Shown here: one piece after another, positions 1-8,133 of the stretch
Layout: each line of letters opens with the position of its first letter
Position numbering within the stretch: the first letter of the stretch is position 1
Assembly: GCA_009379825.1 (NCBI GenBank)
Contig: WHTA01000058.1
Span: forward strand, 1 to 37,076
Origin: Streptosporangiales bacterium
GTDB taxonomy: Bacteria > Actinomycetota > Actinomycetes > Streptosporangiales > WHST01
DNA length: 37,076 bases
Reading direction: 5' to 3'
Program-made: the position numbers and the translations under genes
Notes under the pieces: model-generated
Database searches by the model: none
Seen by the model: the letters and a program-made list of their open reading frames with translations, nothing else
Told to the model about the DNA's origin: nothing

Positions 1-7
1 AAGACTC

Positions 8-80
8 GCCCCCTTAGCTCAGTCGGCAGAGCGTCTCCATGGTAAGGAGAAGGTCTACGGTTCGATTCCGTAAGGGGGCT
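8..80 (+). tRNA. tRNA-Thr (anticodon GGT)
   Basis: The 73-nt sequence folds as a complete cloverleaf. The acceptor stem GCCCCCT pairs with AGGGGGC and is followed by discriminator T; the D-arm carries TAGCTCAG; the anticodon stem CTCC/GGAG encloses ATGGTAA, giving anticodon GGT; the T-arm contains GGTTCGATTCC. No 3' CCA is encoded. It lies 5 nt ahead of tRNA-Met, so the two are probably one transcript, a usual arrangement upstream of rpmG in actinobacteria. Confidence 0.95.
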
Positions 81-85
81 CTCTT

Positions 86-158
86 GGCGGAGTAGCTCAG
101 GCGGTAGAGCAAACGGCTCATAATCGTTGCGTCGCCGGTTCGAGTCCGGCCTCCGCTA
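86..158 (+). tRNA. tRNA-Met (anticodon CAT), probably elongator
   Basis: This is a 73-nt cloverleaf with acceptor GGCGGAG pairing CTCCGCT (the first pair is G-U), discriminator A, anticodon loop CTCATAA and T-arm GGTTCGAGTCC. The anticodon is CAT. The 1-72 pair is formed and the anticodon stem lacks three consecutive G-C pairs, so it is not an initiator tRNA. A CAT anticodon could also be a lysidine-modified Ile tRNA, but the position next to tRNA-Thr and rpmG favours elongator Met. No CCA is encoded. Confidence 0.9.
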
Positions 159-231
159 CGGACGCCCGCCCGCACCGGCGGGTGACCTCAGCAGTACCCA
201 CAAGCAGTTCGACCGAAAAGGACCTCAGCCC

Positions 232-402
232 GTGGCTGCCAAGAGCGCCGACGTCCGGCCGAAGATCACGCTTGCCTGCGTCGAGTGCAAGCACCGCAAC
301 TACATCACGAAGAAGAACCGCAGGAACGACCCGGACCGGCTCGAGCTGAAGAAGTTCTGCCCGAACTGCCGCACGCACCGGGCACACCGCGAGACTCGCT
401 GA
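232..402 (+). CDS. rpmG: 50S ribosomal protein L33, zinc-binding type
   Basis: This 56-residue protein of the large ribosomal subunit shows the full L33 pattern: an [19 protein letters not shown] core and two CxxC pairs (C16/C19 and C43/C46) that would bind zinc. It is therefore the zinc-containing form rather than the Cys-free paralogue that many actinobacteria induce under zinc limitation. I chose the GTG at 232, preceded by AAAAGGA, because the family starts with MA(A)KSADVRPK; the open frame continues upstream only into the tRNA-Met gene. It sits 73 nt behind tRNA-Met and ahead of the hydratase pair, the standard actinobacterial order. Confidence 0.95.
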   Translation: MAAKSADVRPKITLACVECKHRNYITKKNRRNDPDRLELKKFCPNCRTHRAHRETR

Positions 403-474
403 GTCCGGCCTCCCGGCGGACGCACCCGGCGTGACGGGGGAGACCTGACGTCTCGCCTTACCCGCTGTGCGTCT

Positions 475-480
475 TATACG
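475..480 (+). promoter_or_regulatory. candidate -10 box for a leaderless hydratase transcript
   Basis: TATACG ends 10 nt before the ATG at 491, and there is no recognisable ribosome site before that ATG. This is the geometry of a leaderless mRNA. No convincing -35 box lies at the right distance, so the call is weak. Confidence 0.3.
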
Positions 481-490
481 GTCCTGACCC

Positions 491-949
491 ATGCCACTCG
501 ACCCGTCCTTCATCGGTCGCAGCTACCCGCCCAGCCGTCCCTACGAGGTCGGCAGGGAGAAGATCAGGGAGTTCGCCGCTGCCCTCGGCGACGACAACCC
601 CGCCTACACCGATCGTGACGCGGCCCGCGCGCTCGGGCACCCCGACGTCATCGCGCCGCCGACGTTCCCCATCGTGGTGGCGTACGACGCGCTCAACCAG
701 CTGATCGAGGACCCGCAGCTGGGTCTCGACTACAGCAAGGTCGTGCACGGCGACCAGCGGTTCAGCTACACCCGGCCGGTGCGGGCCGGCGACGTCCTCC
801 AGGTCACCGTGCAGGTCGAGAACATCAGGTCCGCCGCAGGCAACGACCTGATCTCCACCCGGGCGGACGTGGCCACCGTCGACGGCGAGCACGTCTGCAG
901 CTCGTACTGCACGCTCGTAGCGCGGGGCACGGCCGGAGGTGACCAGTGA
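491..949 (+). CDS. MaoC-type dehydratase N-domain protein (HadA/FAS1-DH-like)
   Basis: The 152-residue protein has a single hot-dog fold of the MaoC_dehydrat_N/FAS1_DH_region family, the partner subunit of (3R)-hydroxyacyl-ACP/CoA dehydratases such as mycobacterial HadA. It contains FAAALGDDNPAYTD at 28-41, which aligns with the hydratase-2 motif but has Tyr-39 where the catalytic His would be, and the APPTFPIVV segment of the substrate tunnel. It is expected to form a heterodimer with the next gene, which keeps the catalytic residues. The stop codon overlaps the start of that gene by 4 nt (GTGA), so translation is coupled. The substrate is unknown; in mycobacteria the pair serves FAS-II. The start ATG has no clear ribosome site. 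Confidence 0.88.
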   Translation: MPLDPSFIGRSYPPSRPYEVGREKIREFAAALGDDNPAYTDRDAARALGHPDVIAPPTFPIVVAYDALNQLIEDPQLGLDYSKVVHGDQRFSYTRPVRAGDVLQVTVQVENIRSAAGNDLISTRADVATVDGEHVCSSYCTLVARGTAGGDQ

Positions 950-1365
950 TCAGGCACGACGACGTACAGGTCGGTGACGAGCTGCCGGCATTTGCCGTGT
1001 CCGTGCGCCGCGACGACCTGGTGCGCTACGCGGGCGCGTCGCGCGACTTCAACCCGATCCACTGGAACGAGCAGTTCGCCGCCTCGGTCGGCCTGCCCGA
1101 CGTGATCGCGCACGGCATGTTCACCATGGGCGTTGCGTCGCGCTGCGTCACGTCCTGGACCGGTGACCCGTCGGCGGTCGTGGAGTACGGCGTGCGGTTC
1201 ACGAAGCCGGTCGTGGTGCCCAACGACGGCGTCGGCGCGACCATCGACGTTGCGGGCAAGGTGGCGGAGAAGAACGACGACGGCACGGTGCGGGTGGACC
1301 TCACCGTGACCAGCGCCGAGACGAAGGTGCTCGGCATGGTGCGCCTGGTGGTGAGGCTGGCGTGA
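946..1365 (+). CDS. MaoC-like (3R)-hydroxyacyl dehydratase (HadB-like)
   Basis: This 139-residue hot-dog protein carries the complete hydratase-2 motif YAGASRDFNPIHWNE at 28-42, with the catalytic dyad D34 and H39, followed by DVIAHGMFTMG. It should dehydrate 3-hydroxyacyl thioesters, working with the upstream HadA-like subunit whose own catalytic His is missing. The GTG at 946 is preceded by GGAGGTGACC and overlaps the upstream stop. In Mycobacterium this locus has hadA-hadB-hadC; here only two subunits are present and murB follows directly with a further 4-nt overlap. The physiological substrate cannot be read from the sequence. Confidence 0.9.
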   Translation: MIRHDDVQVGDELPAFAVSVRRDDLVRYAGASRDFNPIHWNEQFAASVGLPDVIAHGMFTMGVASRCVTSWTGDPSAVVEYGVRFTKPVVVPNDGVGATIDVAGKVAEKNDDGTVRVDLTVTSAETKVLGMVRLVVRLA

Positions 1366-2405
1366 ACCAGACAGCCGTCGAGCACCGTGCGGTGCCGCTC
1401 GGCCCCATGACGACGCTGCGCGTCGGTGGCCCGGCGGCCCGGCTGGTCGAGTGCGCCGACACCGCGGACCTGGTGGACGCCGTGCGCGCGGCCGACGCCA
1501 CCACGGAACCCGCCCTCGTCCTCGGCGGCGGCAGCAACGTGGTCGTCTCCGACGACGGCTTTCCCGGTGTGGTGATCCGGGTGCTCAGCCGCGGCCGCGA
1601 CGTGGAACGCGACGGCGACGCCGTACTGCTGACCGTGCAGGCCGGCGAGAACTGGGACGACGTGGTGACGTACTGCGTCGACGAGGGGTTCGCCGGCCTG
1701 GAGTTCCTCTCCGGCGTGCCCGGGCTCGCCGGTGCCACCCCGATCCAGAACGTCGGTGCGTACGGCCAGGAGGTCGCGGAGACCATCGCGTCGGTCCACG
1801 TCTTCGACCGGCACAGCGGCGAGACGGTCGACCTGTCCCCGGCGGACTGCGCGTTCACCTACAGGAACAGCGTCTTCAAGGGCGACGACAGGTACGTCGT
1901 GCTGGCCGTGACGTTCCGGCTGGAGCGCAGCAGGCTGTCCGCCCCCGTGAAGTACGCCGAGCTCGCCGGCTCGCTCGACGTGGACCAGGGGCAGCGGGTG
2001 CCGCTCACCGTCGCGCGCGAGGCCGTGCTCGGGCTGCGCCGCCGCAAGGGCATGGTGCTCGAAGAGGACGACCACGACACCTGGAGCGTCGGCTCGTTCT
2101 TCACCAACCCGATCGTCGACTCGCAGACCGCGGCCAAGCTGCCGGCCGAGCTGCCCAGGTGGCCGATGCCCGACGGCCAGCTGAAGCTGTCGGCGGCATG
2201 GCTGATCGAGCACACCGGCTTCGGCAAGGGGTACGGCAGCGGGTTCGCGCGGATCTCCGGCAAGCACACGCTGGCGCTGACCAACAGAGGCGGCGCGACG
2301 GCCACCGAGGTGCTGAACCTCGCCCGCGAGGTGCGCGACGGCGTGCGCGACGCGTACGGCGTGGAGCTACGCAACGAGCCGGTGCTGATCGGCGAGAAGC
2401 TCTGA
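1362..2405 (+). CDS. murB: UDP-N-acetylenolpyruvoylglucosamine reductase
   Basis: This 347-residue cytoplasmic flavoenzyme makes UDP-N-acetylmuramate, the second committed step of peptidoglycan synthesis. The FAD domain has VLGGGSNVVVSDDGF near 53-67 and SGVPGLAGATPIQNVGAYGQ at 117-136. The C-terminal domain has GSFFTNP with the catalytic Ser-245, SAAWLIEHTGFGKG, and the terminal catalytic Glu-339 in NEPVLIG. All key residues are present and the length is usual for type I MurB. The GTG start overlaps the HadB-like stop by 4 nt, so it is translated as the last gene of the hydratase operon. Confidence 0.96.
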   Translation: MNQTAVEHRAVPLGPMTTLRVGGPAARLVECADTADLVDAVRAADATTEPALVLGGGSNVVVSDDGFPGVVIRVLSRGRDVERDGDAVLLTVQAGENWDDVVTYCVDEGFAGLEFLSGVPGLAGATPIQNVGAYGQEVAETIASVHVFDRHSGETVDLSPADCAFTYRNSVFKGDDRYVVLAVTFRLERSRLSAPVKYAELAGSLDVDQGQRVPLTVAREAVLGLRRRKGMVLEEDDHDTWSVGSFFTNPIVDSQTAAKLPAELPRWPMPDGQLKLSAAWLIEHTGFGKGYGSGFARISGKHTLALTNRGGATATEVLNLAREVRDGVRDAYGVELRNEPVLIGEKL

Positions 2406-2457
2406 CACCGCCGCGGTCCCGTACTGCCGAGGCCGCGGCGGGCCAGGTGTGTCAGAG
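2400..2457. terminator. bidirectional hairpin between convergent genes
   Basis: CTCTGACA (2400-2407) pairs with TGTCAGAG (2450-2457), and inside it CCGCCGCGG (2408-2416) pairs with CCGCGGCGG (2433-2441), leaving a 16-nt loop. The stop codons of both convergent genes, murB and the DUF1059 protein, lie within the outer arms. A terminator serving both directions is the natural reading; there is no T-tract. Confidence 0.65.
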
Positions 2458-2949
2458 ATCGACCGTGACGACGTCGAGGTTGCGGAACGTGGGCCCGTCC
2501 TCGGCGAGCTCGGTCAGGCTCTCGGCGAACGCGGCGGTCGCCGGGTGCTCCGAGTTGGCCATCGCTTCCTCGTAGCTGGGGAACTCGACCAGCTGTACGT
2601 ACCGGTCCTCCCGGTCCTTGTCTATGGTCAGCACCGACCAGCGCGCCGTGCGGGCGTCGCCGATCTCCGCCTCCCACTTGTCGAGCAGGGCCTTGCCCTC
2701 GTCGAGCTTCTGTCTGTGCGCGGTGAACTCGATCATCTGGACGAAGGCACCCTGCCGGCTGATCTGCTCGGTCGCGGGCTGCAGGGCCCCCCTGACCTGC
2801 TCGTGCAGCTCGGGGGTGTCGTCGTGGCCGTGCACGTCGATCGAGTGCTGTACCGCAGCCCGGACGACCTCGTCCTCGCTGCCGGCGATGGTGAGCGAGC
2901 AGTTCGACTCGCTCGGTATGGTCCTGCAGTCCACCAGCACGCGCGTCAT
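2452..2949 (-). CDS. DUF1059 plus antibiotic-biosynthesis-monooxygenase-like (ABM) protein
   Basis: The 165-residue protein appears to have two parts. Residues 1-58 match the DUF1059 pattern, with MTRVLVDCRTIPSESNCS, C8 and C17, and a helix ending in VHGHDDTPELHEQVRGAL. Residues about 65-165 look like a ferredoxin-like dimeric alpha/beta barrel (ABM type), with FVQMIEFTAHRQKLDEGKALL and YVQLVEFPSYEEAMANSEHP. Proteins of this fold often bind small ligands or act as cofactor-free oxygenases, but no function is assigned. A strong ribosome site, AGGAGGTGG, stands just before the ATG at 2949. It is transcribed alone, away from the GPP34 gene and towards murB. Confidence 0.75.
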   Translation of the reverse strand: MTRVLVDCRTIPSESNCSLTIAGSEDEVVRAAVQHSIDVHGHDDTPELHEQVRGALQPATEQISRQGAFVQMIEFTAHRQKLDEGKALLDKWEAEIGDARTARWSVLTIDKDREDRYVQLVEFPSYEEAMANSEHPATAAFAESLTELAEDGPTFRNLDVVTVDL

Positions 2950-3110
2950 GGGTACCCCACCTCCTGGTGTAAGGTTGGGGTCCGTGCGTCAAGCATGCGC
3001 GTCCCGGTCTGTTGGGCGAGGTCGACCGGGCGGGGACGGGCGGCCCGCTGCCGGGCGGTAGCCAGCTGTTGCCGCCGCTGTGATCGTGTGACGTGGGGTA
3101 GCGTCGTGGC

Positions 3111-3770
3111 ATGGAGCTGACGCTTGCCGAAGAGCTGACTCTGCTGGCGTACGACGACGACACCGGCAAGTCCAAGGCGGACATGTACCTGGAGTACGGC
3201 ATCGGCGGGGCGCTGCTGGCCGAGCTGGCGCTGCGTGGCGCGGTCACGCTGGCGGACAAGAAGGTCACCGTCGTCGACGACACCCCGCCCGGCGACCCGC
3301 TGCTCGACGACGCGCTGGCGAAGATCGCCGCGAGCACGCCGCGGCGGCCGCAGCACTGGGTGGACCGGCTGCACCGGGGCGCGAAGAAGGCCACCCTGGC
3401 GCGTCTGGTGGAACGTGGCCTGCTGCGCGAGGAGAGCGGCAAGGTGCTGCTGGTGATCCCGTTCACCACGTACCCGGCGGAGGACGGCGGACCGGAGCGC
3501 GAGGTGCGTCAGCGTCTGCACGACGCGGTCGTGGTCGGCACGGTGCCGCAGCCCCGTACGGCGACGCTGGCGATGCTCGTCGGCGCCTGCGAGATGGGCA
3601 AGCACGTCTTCCCCGAGGTGTCGCGCCGCGACCTGAAGCGGAAGCTGAACGACCTGGCCGCCGGCGACTGGGCCGCCGCGGCCACGAAGAAGGTGATCGA
3701 CACCATCCGCGCCGCCGTCCTGACCACCGTGACCACGACCGCCGCCACCGCAGGCACGAGCAACAGCTGA
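3111..3770 (+). CDS. GPP34 (GOLPH3/Vps74-like) family protein
   Basis: The 219-residue, mostly helical protein matches the bacterial GPP34 family. It begins MELTLAEELTLLAYDDDTGK, followed by YGIGGALLAELALRGAV, ending a helix near 43, then VTVVDDTPPGDPLLDDAL, and later ATLARLVERGLLREE and KRKLNDLAAGDWAAAA. Eukaryotic members bind phosphatidylinositol-4-phosphate and retain Golgi glycosyltransferases; actinobacteria carry many paralogues of unknown role, so a lipid-binding or membrane-associated function is only inference. The gene is divergent from the DUF1059 gene (161 nt between) and convergent with the M1 peptidase, with 10 nt between their stop codons. Confidence 0.85.
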   Translation: MELTLAEELTLLAYDDDTGKSKADMYLEYGIGGALLAELALRGAVTLADKKVTVVDDTPPGDPLLDDALAKIAASTPRRPQHWVDRLHRGAKKATLARLVERGLLREESGKVLLVIPFTTYPAEDGGPEREVRQRLHDAVVVGTVPQPRTATLAMLVGACEMGKHVFPEVSRRDLKRKLNDLAAGDWAAAATKKVIDTIRAAVLTTVTTTAATAGTSNS

Positions 3771-3780
3771 CGGTCTGGGG

Positions 3781-4917
3781 TCAGTGGCCGTCGAGGTGCC
3801 GGTGGACGTGCGGTGTGGCCACCTTCGTGGTGCGCTCCTCGGTCGGGGGGTCTGCGGTCCAGTCGGGGTGGCCGGGCATCGGCGGCGTCGTGGTGCCGTA
3901 CACCCAGGCCTCGAGGAAGCCGCGTAGGTCCTGGCCGGACACCTGCGAGGCCAGGGCGATGAAGTCGTCGGTGCCGGCGACACCGTTGGCGTTCCTCGTC
4001 ACCCACTGCTGCTGGATGGCGCGGAACGCCTCGTCGCCCACCTTCTGGTGCAGCGCGTAGAGCACCAGCGCGCCGCCGCTGTAGACGTTGTCGCTGAAGA
4101 GCGTGTCGCTGTTCTTCGGCTTGGCCACCGGGCCGTAGTCGGCGCGGTACTGGTCGCCCTTCGCGTACGTCTCCTTCATCGCCTGCTCGAGCGTGCCCTC
4201 GCCGACGACCTCCTCCGTGTACCTGATCTCGTACCAGGTGGCGTGGCCCTCGTTCAGCCACAGGTCACTCCAGGTCGCGGGCGAGACGTAGTCACCGAAC
4301 CACTGGTGGGCGACCTCGTGCACCATGATCCCCCGCAGCCAGCTCTCCGACTGGGTGAGCCACGGCGCCTCGTACAGCGAGATGGTCTGCGTCTCCAGCG
4401 CGAACCCGAAGCTGGCGCGCAGCCCGAGGCTGCCGTAGTTCTGCAGCGGGTAGTCGACGCCGACCTTGCGGTTCATCCAGGGGATGTGTTCTTCCTGGGT
4501 GTCCAGCTGCGGCTCGGCCTCGTACGTCACGTCCACGCGGAACGTGTGCCGCAGCGGCTTCGCCGGCGTGACGACGAGCTCCTCGCCGTCCCTGCGGTAG
4601 TCGGCGGCACGGCCGTCCACGGTCACCCGCTCGAGGGTGTTGCCGCCGAAGTCGAGGTTGAACCTCGACAACGCCTGGGTGGCCTCCGCGACGATGCCGA
4701 CGCGCGCGGCGACCTTCTTCGTCTTCGCGTCGTAGTCGAAGTCGATGTCGTAGTGCTTTACGTCGTAGCCGCCGTTGCCGATACCGGGGAAGAGCCGGTC
4801 GCCCGCGCTCGGTGCGCCCGGTGCCGGAGGCGCGGCGAGCGCACGCGGGCCCGCGAGTCCGGTGGCGAGCGCCAGTGCGGCGACGGCAGCGGTGACGATG
4901 CGGGTGGGTGTGCGCAT
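3781..4917 (-). CDS. secreted M1-family metallopeptidase, apparently internally shortened
   Basis: From the ATG at 4917 (ribosome site GGAGG just upstream) the protein has 378 residues. Residues 1-29 form a signal peptide with Ala-rich cleavage region ALAA. A beta-rich N-domain runs to about 147. The catalytic domain keeps ALETQT (173-178), the substrate-binding equivalent of GAMEN, the zinc site HEVAH at 200-204 with Glu-223, and a Tyr in DNVYSGGAL. Actinobacterial secreted M1 enzymes normally have well over 100 residues between the 'EEHIPW'-type strand and 'ALETQT'; here there are only about 25. The reading frame is intact, so this looks like an in-frame loss. The frame is open 30 codons upstream to 5007, but that would bury the signal peptide. 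Confidence 0.82.
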   Translation of the reverse strand: MRTPTRIVTAAVAALALATGLAGPRALAAPPAPGAPSAGDRLFPGIGNGGYDVKHYDIDFDYDAKTKKVAARVGIVAEATQALSRFNLDFGGNTLERVTVDGRAADYRRDGEELVVTPAKPLRHTFRVDVTYEAEPQLDTQEEHIPWMNRKVGVDYPLQNYGSLGLRASFGFALETQTISLYEAPWLTQSESWLRGIMVHEVAHQWFGDYVSPATWSDLWLNEGHATWYEIRYTEEVVGEGTLEQAMKETYAKGDQYRADYGPVAKPKNSDTLFSDNVYSGGALVLYALHQKVGDEAFRAIQQQWVTRNANGVAGTDDFIALASQVSGQDLRGFLEAWVYGTTTPPMPGHPDWTADPPTEERTTKVATPHVHRHLDGH

Positions 4918-5043
4918 CCTGGACCTCCCCGTACGTGCAGTGAGCAGCGTGGTGAGCGTACTGCCGACGGCACGGTCTGGCGACCGATCGGTGGTACGGA
5001 CGGACACAACGTCATCTGCTGGCCGGAGTCGGCCAGTGCAGCG

Positions 5044-6072
5044 CTACGGGGCGGGATCGGGCCCCGCGAGCCAGTCGTCGATGCCGGCGAGCAGCCGCGC
5101 GCGGACGTCGTCGGGTGCCGCAGAACCCGTCACCGACTGCCGCGCCAGCTCGGCGAGCTCCGAGTCGGTGAAGCCGAGCTCGTCGCGGGCGAGCGCGTAC
5201 TGCTCGGCCAGCCGGGGTCCGAACAGCAGCGGGTCGTCGGCGCCGAGCGCGATCCGGACGCCGGCGTCGTAGAGCCGGCGCAGTGGTACGTCGGCCGGCT
5301 TGCCGTAGACGCCGAGCGAGACGTTCGACCACGGGCACACCTCGAGCGTGACGCCGTCGCGGGCGAGCCGCTCGACGAGCGCGTGGTCCTCGACGGCCCT
5401 GATGCCGTGCCCCACCCGCCGGGCGCCGAGGGAGTCGAGGCACTCCCTGACGCTGCGCGGACCGCAGAGCTCGCCGCCGTGCGGCAGGCTGAGCAACTCC
5501 GCCCGCGCGGCGATGTGGAAGGCGCGGTCGAAGTCGCGCGCCTGGCCGCGGCGCTCGTCGTTCGACAGGCCGAAGCCCACCACGCCGCGGCCGGCGTACT
5601 GGGCGGCCAGCCGGGCGAGGGTACGGGCGTCCATCTGGTGGCGCATCCGGTTCGCCGCGATGACCACGCCGATGCCGACGCCGGTGGCCTGGCTCGCCTC
5701 GCGGGCGGCGTCGAGGACGAGCTCGGTGAACACCGTCAGCCCGCCGAACTGGTTCGCGTAGCCGGACGGGTCGACCTGGATCTCCAGCCAGCCGGAGCCG
5801 TCGTGCCCGTCGTCCTCGGCCGCCTCGCGCACCAGCCGCCTGACGTCCGCCTCGGTACGCAGCACCGAGCGCGCGGTGTCGTACAGTCGCTGGAACCTGA
5901 ACCAGCCGCGCTCGTCGGCCGCGGACAGCTGCGGCGGCCACTCGTCGCGCAGTACGTCGGGCAGCCTGATGCCGTGCTCGTCGGCGAGCTCGACGAGGGT
6001 CGAGTGCCGCATCGAGCCGGTGAAATGCAGGTGGAGGTGCGCCTTGGGCAGCGCCTCGAGCCGTCTGCGCAC
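5044..6072 (-). CDS. add: adenosine deaminase family protein
   Basis: The 342-residue metal-dependent hydrolase of the amidohydrolase superfamily has the HxH zinc motif at H14/H16 (KAHLHLHF), HGGE at 198-201 with the catalytic Glu, GHGIRAVED from 221, and LGADDP with D279/D280. These are the ligands and catalytic residues of adenosine deaminase, which converts adenosine to inosine in purine salvage. Family members are usually HLEG or HLDG after the HxH; this one has HFTG, so a related aminohydrolase activity is possible. The GTG start has AGGGGG upstream. It lies 26 nt behind the aminotransferase gene on the same strand and is probably cotranscribed with it. Confidence 0.85.
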   Translation of the reverse strand: MRRRLEALPKAHLHLHFTGSMRHSTLVELADEHGIRLPDVLRDEWPPQLSAADERGWFRFQRLYDTARSVLRTEADVRRLVREAAEDDGHDGSGWLEIQVDPSGYANQFGGLTVFTELVLDAAREASQATGVGIGVVIAANRMRHQMDARTLARLAAQYAGRGVVGFGLSNDERRGQARDFDRAFHIAARAELLSLPHGGELCGPRSVRECLDSLGARRVGHGIRAVEDHALVERLARDGVTLEVCPWSNVSLGVYGKPADVPLRRLYDAGVRIALGADDPLLFGPRLAEQYALARDELGFTDSELAELARQSVTGSAAPDDVRARLLAGIDDWLAGPDPAP

Positions 6073-6098
6073 CCCCTGCTTTCCCCCTCTGCCGGCCG

Positions 6099-7325
6099 TT
6101 ACTCGGCTTCGCCGAACAGCCGCTGCAGCCGCGAGACGCCCTCGACCAGGTCGTCGTCGCCGAGCGCGTACGAGAACCGCAGGTAGCCGTCGGTGCCGAA
6201 CGCCTCGCCGGGCACGACGGCGACCTCGGCCTCTTCGAGCGCGATCTCGGCCAGCTCGATCGACGTGTTCGCCACCCGGCCGCGGATCTTCTTGCCGAGC
6301 AGCCCCCGCACCGACGGGTACACGTAGAAGGCGCCCTCGGGCTCTGGGCAGTCCACGCCGGGGATCTCCCGCAGCATCGACACGATCTTCTGCCGGCGGC
6401 GGTCGAACGCGGCGCGCATCTCGCTGACGGCCTCAAGGTCGCCGGCGACCGCGGCGAGCGCGGCCCGCTGCGACACGTTAGAGACGTTGCTCGCCGCGTG
6501 CGAGTGCAGGTTGGTCGCGGCCTTGATGACGTCGGTGGGGCCGATCATCCAGCCGACCCGCCAGCCGGTCATGGCGTACGTCTTCGCGACGCCGTTCACC
6601 ACCACGCAGCGGTCGGCCAGGTCCGGCACCTCGACCGGCATGGACGCGAACGTCGCGTCGCCGTAGACGAGGTGCTCGTAGATCTCGTCGGCCACCACCC
6701 ACAGGCCGTGCTGGACGGCCCAGCGGCCGATCTCCTCGATCTCCGCGGGCGTGTGCACCGCGCCCGTCGGGTTGCTCGGCGAGCAGAAGAGCAGCACCTT
6801 CGTGCGGTCGGTGCGCGCGGCCTCCAGCTGGTCGACCGACACGTGGTAGCCGGTGGACTCGTCGGTGTGCACCATGACCGGCACGCCGCCGGCGAGCTTG
6901 ATCGACTCCGGGTAGGTGGTCCAGTACGGGGTGGGCAGCAGCACCTCGTCGCCCGGGTCGAGGAGCGCGGCGAACGCCTCGTAGACGGCCTGCTTGCCGC
7001 CGTTGGTGACCAGGACCTGGTTGGCGGCCACCTCGTAGCCGGAGTCCCTGGCCGTCTTCGCCACCAGCGCCTCGCGCAGCTCGGGCAGGCCGCCGGCCGG
7101 CGTGTACTTGTGGTTCTTCGGGTCACGGCAGGCGGCGACCGCCGCCTCCACGACGTGGTCGGGGGTGGGGAAGTCGGGTTCACCGGCGCCGAAGCCGATG
7201 ACCGGGCGGCCCTGCGCCTTCAGCGCCTTGGCCTTGGCGTCGACGGCCAAGGTGGCGGACTCGGCGATGGCGCCGAGCCTAGCGGAGACGCGGACAGCTT
7301 TGGATGCGACGGATGCACTGCTCAT
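6099..7325 (-). CDS. aspC: pyridoxal-phosphate aminotransferase, aspartate aminotransferase type
   Basis: The 408-residue class I/II aminotransferase has [12 protein letters not shown] at 44-55, the PLP-contact SNPTGAV near 184-190, DEIYEHLVY from 213, and the Schiff-base Lys-248 in [16 protein letters not shown]. The C-terminal Arg that binds the substrate carboxylate is in the LRFSYA segment. It should interconvert aspartate and oxaloacetate, although related prephenate and alanine aminotransferases share these motifs. An aspC-like gene running away from tRNA-Trp/secE is a conserved actinobacterial arrangement. The ATG at 7325 lacks a strong ribosome site (only GGGGGTG at about 20 nt). Confidence 0.9.
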   Translation of the reverse strand: MSSASVASKAVRVSARLGAIAESATLAVDAKAKALKAQGRPVIGFGAGEPDFPTPDHVVEAAVAACRDPKNHKYTPAGGLPELREALVAKTARDSGYEVAANQVLVTNGGKQAVYEAFAALLDPGDEVLLPTPYWTTYPESIKLAGGVPVMVHTDESTGYHVSVDQLEAARTDRTKVLLFCSPSNPTGAVHTPAEIEEIGRWAVQHGLWVVADEIYEHLVYGDATFASMPVEVPDLADRCVVVNGVAKTYAMTGWRVGWMIGPTDVIKAATNLHSHAASNVSNVSQRAALAAVAGDLEAVSEMRAAFDRRRQKIVSMLREIPGVDCPEPEGAFYVYPSVRGLLGKKIRGRVANTSIELAEIALEEAEVAVVPGEAFGTDGYLRFSYALGDDDLVEGVSRLQRLFGEAE

Positions 7326-7478
7326 ACGTCATATCGTGGCACCCCCGCCGCGAGCGGCCCACTGGTATCCACCACCTGAGACGGCGTCGTCTCACCGACC
7401 AGGTGACGAGCGCGGCCACCCGGCCACCCGGCCGCCGGGGCGCCGGAGTGCGGGTCCGACCACGTTGGCACCGCCCCG

Positions 7479-7509
7479 TTCGACGTGGCGTGGAGCGGCA
7501 CCGTAGACT
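7479..7509 (+). promoter_or_regulatory. candidate promoter for tRNA-Trp/secE-nusG
   Basis: TTCGAC (7479-7484) and TAGACT (7504-7509) are separated by 19 bp, or TCGACG by 18 bp, in the 259-bp gap between the divergent aspC gene and tRNA-Trp. The -10 hexamer fits the actinobacterial housekeeping consensus; the spacer is slightly long. The rest of this gap shows nothing else I can name. Confidence 0.4.
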
Positions 7510-7584
7510 GCACGGGTTGGCGGTGCGTGCCGCCTGGTCAGGCCTACCCAGAAGATGGCCTGGCGGGGAGCGCGGACAGCCCGA

Positions 7585-7658
7585 AGGGCAGTAGCTCAAT
7601 TGGCTAGAGTACCGGTCTCCAAAACCGGCGGTTGGGGGTTCGAGTCCCTCCTGCCCTG
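7585..7658 (+). tRNA. tRNA-Trp (anticodon CCA)
   Basis: The 74-nt cloverleaf has acceptor AGGGCAG pairing CTGCCCT with discriminator G, D-arm TAGCTCAATTGG, anticodon stem CCGGT/ACCGG around CTCCAAA (anticodon CCA), and T-arm GGGGGTTCGAGTCCCTC. No 3' CCA is encoded. tRNA-Trp immediately before secE is conserved across actinobacteria. Confidence 0.96.
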
Positions 7659-7757
7659 CGCCGAGTTGAGAGCACGGACACCTGAAACGTGCTGCCTCTG
7701 ACGGCGAAGAGAGGTTGGCGAGCCGGTTTCGGCCGGTGCGGACGAGTAGAGGATCGA

Positions 7758-8024
7758 GTGACCGACACGAAGGGCGAGGCCAAGCCCGCCAAGCGGAGGG
7801 ACGACGACGAGTTCGTCCCGCCCGGCGTGCTGCGCAGCTTCTTCCGGGCGCCCGGCGTCTTCTACCGGGAGTGCGTGGCCGAGTTGCGCAAGGTCGTCTG
7901 GCCGACGCGGCAGCAGGTCTTCACGTACACCTCGGTGGTGCTCGTCTTCGTCCTCATCATGATCGGCATCGTCACCGGCCTCGACTTCGTCTTCGGGAAG
8001 GGCGTGCTGCAGATCTTCCAGTGA
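7758..8024 (+). CDS. secE: preprotein translocase subunit SecE
   Basis: This 88-residue inner-membrane protein belongs to the SecYEG channel. It shows the SecE signature ELRKVVWPTR at 42-51 on the amphipathic helix, followed by a single transmembrane segment at about 57-78. The N-terminus is charged (EAKPAKRRDDDEF). I chose the GTG at 7758, with AGAGGA upstream, giving the usual length; the open frame extends 23 codons further upstream without family similarity. It is 99 nt behind tRNA-Trp and 109 nt ahead of nusG. Confidence 0.95.
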   Translation: MTDTKGEAKPAKRRDDDEFVPPGVLRSFFRAPGVFYRECVAELRKVVWPTRQQVFTYTSVVLVFVLIMIGIVTGLDFVFGKGVLQIFQ

Positions 8025-8133
8025 CGCGCGGTGAAGTCACCGGATGGACCCTGCCGGCCCTGGAGGCCGCACGGCGCCCGCGGCGGGCACGGGCGGGACA
8101 AGACGAGTCAAGCGAGACGGAGAACGCACCATC

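Noticed and set aside
86-158. Initiator tRNA-fMet
   Set aside because: The 1-72 pair is formed (G-U) and the anticodon stem lacks the three G-C pairs of initiators.
1451-2575. Arg-rich 374-codon frame overlapping murB
   Set aside because: It is a +1-type shadow of murB with low-complexity Arg/Gly/Pro content and runs through the convergent terminator.
7326-7584. Small gene between aspC and tRNA-Trp
   Set aside because: The frames here are short, Arg/Pro-rich and overlap the predicted promoter and the tRNA; none has a ribosome site or family likeness.
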